A stretch of 8,355 bases of DNA from NCBI GenBank assembly GCA_937915955.1, contig CALGIB010000921.1, positions 1 to 8,355 on the forward strand. The letters run 5' to 3'. The stretch comes from an uncultured Pseudomonadota bacterium (lineage in GTDB: Bacteria; Myxococcota_A; UBA796; CAJQPC01). Below, piece after piece: positions 5,888 through 8,355 of the stretch. The position numbers and the translations under genes are program-made. Position 1 is the first letter of the stretch. Each line of letters begins with the position of its first letter. The notes under the pieces were generated by a model. That model had not been told where the DNA came from, ran no database searches, and worked only from the letters and a program-made list of their open reading frames with translations.

Positions 5888-7180
5888 ATGAGCAAGCTCC
5901 CCAAGGTCCTGCGTGTGGGACTCGTCCTGGACGGCCGCATCCTCAGCGAGCGCCTGATCCGCCATGGCGCCGACGTCAGCGTGGGCAGCGAGCCCGAGTG
6001 CAGCTTCGTGCTGCCCGAGGAGCCCGGCCTGCCTCGCGACCAGACCGTCTTCCGGGCGCGACGAGGCGGCTACGAGCTGCACATCGACGGCCGCATGCAG
6101 GGCCGCGTGGCCGACGAGGGCCGGGTGAAGCCCCTGTCCGAGGTCACCACCGGGCCGACCTGGCAGCTGGACGAGGGCGCCCGCGGGCGGCTGGTCCTTG
6201 GCCCCAGGCTGTCCCTGCTCTTCCAGTTCGTGCCCTCGCCTCCCCAGCCCCTGCGCTCTGGCCGACAGGACTTCCGCCCCCGCTACCTCGAAGCCGAGGA
6301 CCCGGTCTTCTACGGCTTCCTGGGCATGTTCTCGGCCCTGGCCGCGGTGGCGATGGTCTACGTCTACACCCAGCCTCCCGGGCAGAACCTCGACATCGAG
6401 GAGTACGACGAGGTCATCGCCCGGCTGGTGATGACGCCCTCGCCCCTGCTCGAGGCCCCCGAGCCGGTGGTCGACCCCACCGCCCCCAGCGAGGCCCTGG
6501 ACCCTGCCCCGGAGCCCGAAGGCCCCACCGAGGTCGCCGAGGTCAGCGCCCCGGCGGACAACCCGCGCACCGCCGAGGCTCGTGAGCGCCACGTCAGGCA
6601 AAACGAGGTGCTCGAGGCCTTCATCATCGCCACGAGCGGCATCAACCAGCACGGCGACGCGACCAGCTCGCTCTTCGGCGACGACAGCGTGACGGTGGAC
6701 GACCTCGACCTGGCGCTGAGCCGGGTCTCCGGGGTGCGAACGACCAGCGTGGGCCCCATCATCCGCGGCCCGAACACCACCTACGAGGACAACGGGCTCG
6801 ACCTCATCGACCGCATCCCTACCGAGATCGTTCGGGTGACGGCCCCCGAGACGACCATCGACACGCTGCCACCGACTGGCCTCGACCCGGAGCTGAAGCC
6901 CACGCAGGTCACCCAGGTCGCCCAGCTCGTACGCCGCCAGGCCCCCACCCTTCAGCGCTGCTACGAGCTGGCCCTGAACGACAACCCCTCGCTCCAGGGG
7001 CGCGTCGAGATCGCCTGGACCATCATGGAGGGCCACGCCGAGATGGTCGAGGTCTACCGCAACGGCACCGGCAACGACGAGCTCGCGGAGTGCATGGCCG
7101 ACCGCATCGAGCGCTGGACCTTCCCCGAGGAGCTGGAGACCGACCTGATCTACCCCTTCGTGCTGACGCGAGGGAACTGA
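5888..7180 (+). CDS. AgmX/PglI C-terminal domain protein (TonB-like, myxobacterial type)
   Basis: A 430-residue protein. Residues 1-120 form a beta-rich, possibly FHA-like cytoplasmic domain (LRVGLVLDGRIL, then VSVGSEPECSFVLP, closing with LLFQF). A single transmembrane helix lies at about 141-161 (FLGMFSALAAVAMVYVY), preceded by basic residues, so the C-terminal part should be periplasmic. A Pro/Glu/Ala-rich linker (about 182-228) and a middle region lead to the C-terminal AgmX/PglI domain (about 335-430). Its hallmarks are LQRCYELAL (C358), NPSLQGRVEIAWTI, a second conserved Cys (C402, LAECMADR), RWTFPE and a final YPFVLTRG. By family knowledge these are TonB-like envelope proteins abundant in Myxococcota, named after a gliding-motility gene. 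A motility role here is not shown. The start at ATG 5888 has only a weak GAAGAG ribosome-binding site 4 bases upstream. No ExbB/ExbD-type partner lies in the window. Confidence 0.88.
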   Translation: MSKLPKVLRVGLVLDGRILSERLIRHGADVSVGSEPECSFVLPEEPGLPRDQTVFRARRGGYELHIDGRMQGRVADEGRVKPLSEVTTGPTWQLDEGARGRLVLGPRLSLLFQFVPSPPQPLRSGRQDFRPRYLEAEDPVFYGFLGMFSALAAVAMVYVYTQPPGQNLDIEEYDEVIARLVMTPSPLLEAPEPVVDPTAPSEALDPAPEPEGPTEVAEVSAPADNPRTAEARERHVRQNEVLEAFIIATSGINQHGDATSSLFGDDSVTVDDLDLALSRVSGVRTTSVGPIIRGPNTTYEDNGLDLIDRIPTEIVRVTAPETTIDTLPPTGLDPELKPTQVTQVAQLVRRQAPTLQRCYELALNDNPSLQGRVEIAWTIMEGHAEMVEVYRNGTGNDELAECMADRIERWTFPEELETDLIYPFVLTRGN

Positions 7181-7182
7181 TC

Positions 7183-7210
7183 CCGCCGGCCGACCCGTAG
7201 TCGGGGGCGG
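7183..7210 (+). terminator. Hairpin just after the AgmX-like gene, possible terminator
   Basis: CCGCC (7183-7187) and CCGAC (7190-7194) pair with GTCGG (7200-7204) and GGCGG (7206-7210). The loop is CCGTA and there is a GG/G internal loop. It begins 3 bases after the stop codon at 7178-7180. There is no U-tract; pyrimidine-rich CCTTCCTCCCC follows. It could be a weak terminator, an mRNA-stabilising hairpin or an attenuator before the next gene, which starts 18 bases downstream. Confidence 0.4.
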
Positions 7211-7227
7211 TGCTACCTTCCTCCCCG
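7211..7227 (+). promoter_or_regulatory. Possible extended -10 promoter for a leaderless transcript
   Basis: TG-C-TACCTT (7211-7219) resembles an extended -10 (TGN-TANNNT), and its last T is 8 bases before the ATG at 7228. No Shine-Dalgarno precedes that ATG; the leader instead reads CCTTCCTCC, the opposite polarity. Together these suggest transcription starting at or next to the ATG. A -35 is poor (CCGACC, 18-base spacer) and overlaps the hairpin. Confidence 0.35.
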
Positions 7228-8355
7228 ATGTCCGAGCAGGTCTTCGTCGTCTGGGGCTGCAGCGGCCTGCGCTGGGCCCGCCTGGATCAGGGGCCCTTCG
7301 GGCCTCACTGGGAGACGGGCAGCTTCGGCTGCTGGACGGGCCTGGGGCAGCGCACCCGCTACGGCCTGGGCTCGCCCCAGCCCGAGCCCGGTGAGCTGCG
7401 GGTCTCCCTGACCTGGCTCCTCGACGCGCCGGACCTGCAGCGCCCCTCGGGCAGCTTCACGGGCATGCCCGCGATGGAGCCCCAGGACCCCCAGCGCTGC
7501 AAGGTGCTGGTCAGCCCCTCGCCGCAGGAGCTCGCCCAGGGTCAAGCCGACTGGGTCAGCGAGCAGCTCGGCGCGGGCGTGCTCCTGATCCGACAGGCCT
7601 GGCTCGGGCGCGGTGACCTGCTCGAGGAGCAGCTGCGCCCATGGTCGCAGCGTGGCTGGCGCTTCGGCACGGTCGAGGACCTGCTCGAGCGCGCGGGCCT
7701 GGCCACCTACCGCCTGCTGACCACCGACGGGCCTCTGGCCCGCTACGAAGAGACGGGCGGCAGCCGGGTGCTGCCCAACGGCCCCGAGGCCGCCCTGGCC
7801 GTGGCCTGGTGGCCCCTGATCCAGGGCAAGCTGCTGCAGCTGGCCGACTCGGACGCCCAGGCCTGGTGGCGCCAGGAGGGCTCCCCGCGGGTCGGCTGGG
7901 TGCTCCAGCAGCAGGTGGTCAACCGGGTGACGCAGGCGCTCAAGGCCCACCAGCCAGAGCTGATCCTGGGCGGCACCGAGGCCCCCGTCTTCGCGACGCG
8001 CGCGGGCCTCGACAGCCGGATCGAGGACCTGGCCGCGGTCCGCCTGCTCCTGCGCCTGCCCGCGATCCGCAGCGACTACTGGGAGCGCCTCGGCGAGGAC
8101 GGCTTCCTGTCCGGCGCGCGCGGTCCGAGCGAGCCCGTGCTCTGGAGTCGGCCGACGCTGGAGCTCGAGAGCCCCGACGAGCGCGCCGACCTGAGCTTCT
8201 TCCTGTCGATGCGCGGGCACCCTCGCCGTGCGCTGAAGCTGCGGCAGCTGCACGAGCACTTCGCCGAGGGCGTGCCCCTGAGCAGCTGGTTCGAGCACCA
8301 CAGCGCCGCGCCGTCCGAGCCCCCCGCGGCCCCGCCCGAGCCCCCGCCGGCTCCC
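7228..8355 (+). CDS. Unrecognised Trp-rich hypothetical protein (3' partial)
   Basis: An open frame of 376 codons from ATG 7228 to the window edge without a stop. Almost every third codon position is G or C, which marks this strand as coding. The overlapping - strand frame (7213-8301) is its low-complexity shadow. I do not recognise the family. Visible traits: no signal peptide or membrane helix, so probably cytoplasmic. About 17 tryptophans are unusually many for this length, several in WW pairs (AWWPL, AWWRQ). The N-terminus VFVVWGCSGLRWARLD looks like a buried beta strand with a Gly/Ser turn. A Leu/Arg-rich helical part (around 270-345) is followed by a Pro/Ala/Glu-rich linker (from about 358) running off the edge, suggesting at least one further domain. 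The start follows an extended -10-like element with no ribosome-binding site. It may be independent of the AgmX-like gene, from which a hairpin separates it. Confidence 0.75.
   Translation, partial: MSEQVFVVWGCSGLRWARLDQGPFGPHWETGSFGCWTGLGQRTRYGLGSPQPEPGELRVSLTWLLDAPDLQRPSGSFTGMPAMEPQDPQRCKVLVSPSPQELAQGQADWVSEQLGAGVLLIRQAWLGRGDLLEEQLRPWSQRGWRFGTVEDLLERAGLATYRLLTTDGPLARYEETGGSRVLPNGPEAALAVAWWPLIQGKLLQLADSDAQAWWRQEGSPRVGWVLQQQVVNRVTQALKAHQPELILGGTEAPVFATRAGLDSRIEDLAAVRLLLRLPAIRSDYWERLGEDGFLSGARGPSEPVLWSRPTLELESPDERADLSFFLSMRGHPRRALKLRQLHEHFAEGVPLSSWFEHHSAAPSEPPAAPPEPPPAP

Noticed and set aside
5797..6585. + strand ORF overlapping the AgmX-like gene in another frame
   Set aside because: It is Arg/Pro/Gly-rich shadow composition, while the 5888-7180 frame carries the family motifs.
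5738..7036. Upstream extension of the - strand EEP gene to 704 residues
   Set aside because: The extension is antisense to the AgmX-like gene, has low-complexity shadow composition, and lies before a clear signal peptide/lipobox start at 5737.
7213..8301. Long - strand ORF of 362 codons
   Set aside because: It is Ala/Gln/Leu/Arg/Val-rich low complexity typical of an antisense shadow; the + strand frame has the GC3 bias of a real gene.
1..8355. CRISPR array, tRNA, rRNA, insertion sequence or attachment site
   Set aside because: No regularly spaced repeats, cloverleaf-like stretch, transposase motif or terminal inverted repeat was seen on either strand.

Overview
The window is about 8.4 kb of very GC-rich DNA with strong G/C third-position bias. 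It is densely packed, and all its genes are on the + strand except one. An AgmX/PglI-type TonB-like protein, several lipobox proteins and the composition suggest Myxococcota or a related former deltaproteobacterial lineage. This is an inference from gene content; there is no rRNA or tRNA here to settle it.

Bases 1-4925 look like one tightly coupled + strand operon. It opens, cut by the window edge, with a fused NuoE-NuoF-like NADH-oxidoreductase (beta) subunit. The next gene, overlapping by ATGA, is a catalytic formate dehydrogenase alpha subunit. The alpha gene carries an in-frame TGA at 2438-2440, exactly where Mo/W-bisPGD formate dehydrogenases place their metal-binding Cys or Sec. The reading frame continues through conserved family sequence on both sides. 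A bacterial-type SECIS hairpin with GGUCU in its loop starts a few bases downstream. I therefore annotate one 901-residue selenoprotein (1373-4078) instead of two ORFs. Formate would be oxidised at the Sec/Mo(W) site, and electrons would pass through Fe-S clusters in the alpha subunit to the Fe-S/FMN beta subunit and NAD+. The alpha subunit has the [2Fe-2S] domain, a two-cluster ferredoxin-like domain and the active-site [4Fe-4S] motif, but no cysteines where related subunits have a His-Cys3 cluster.

A VOC-fold metalloenzyme (4075-4491, GTGA overlap) and a small lipoprotein of unknown function (restarting 2 bases after the VOC stop) follow and may be co-translated.

From 4922 the layout changes. 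A convergent lipoprotein of the endonuclease/exonuclease/phosphatase (sphingomyelinase-like) superfamily lies on the - strand (4922-5737), and its stop codon interlocks with that of the small lipoprotein. A 150-bp divergent spacer separates it from a + strand AgmX/PglI-type TonB-like protein (5888-7180). A short spacer with a hairpin then leads into a large unrecognised Trp-rich ORF (7228 to the window end) that is open at the 3' edge.

The most interesting element is the selenocysteine-decoding, NAD-linked two-subunit formate dehydrogenase with an apparently reduced cluster chain and a coupled VOC enzyme. No CRISPR array, insertion sequence, tRNA or rRNA was seen.
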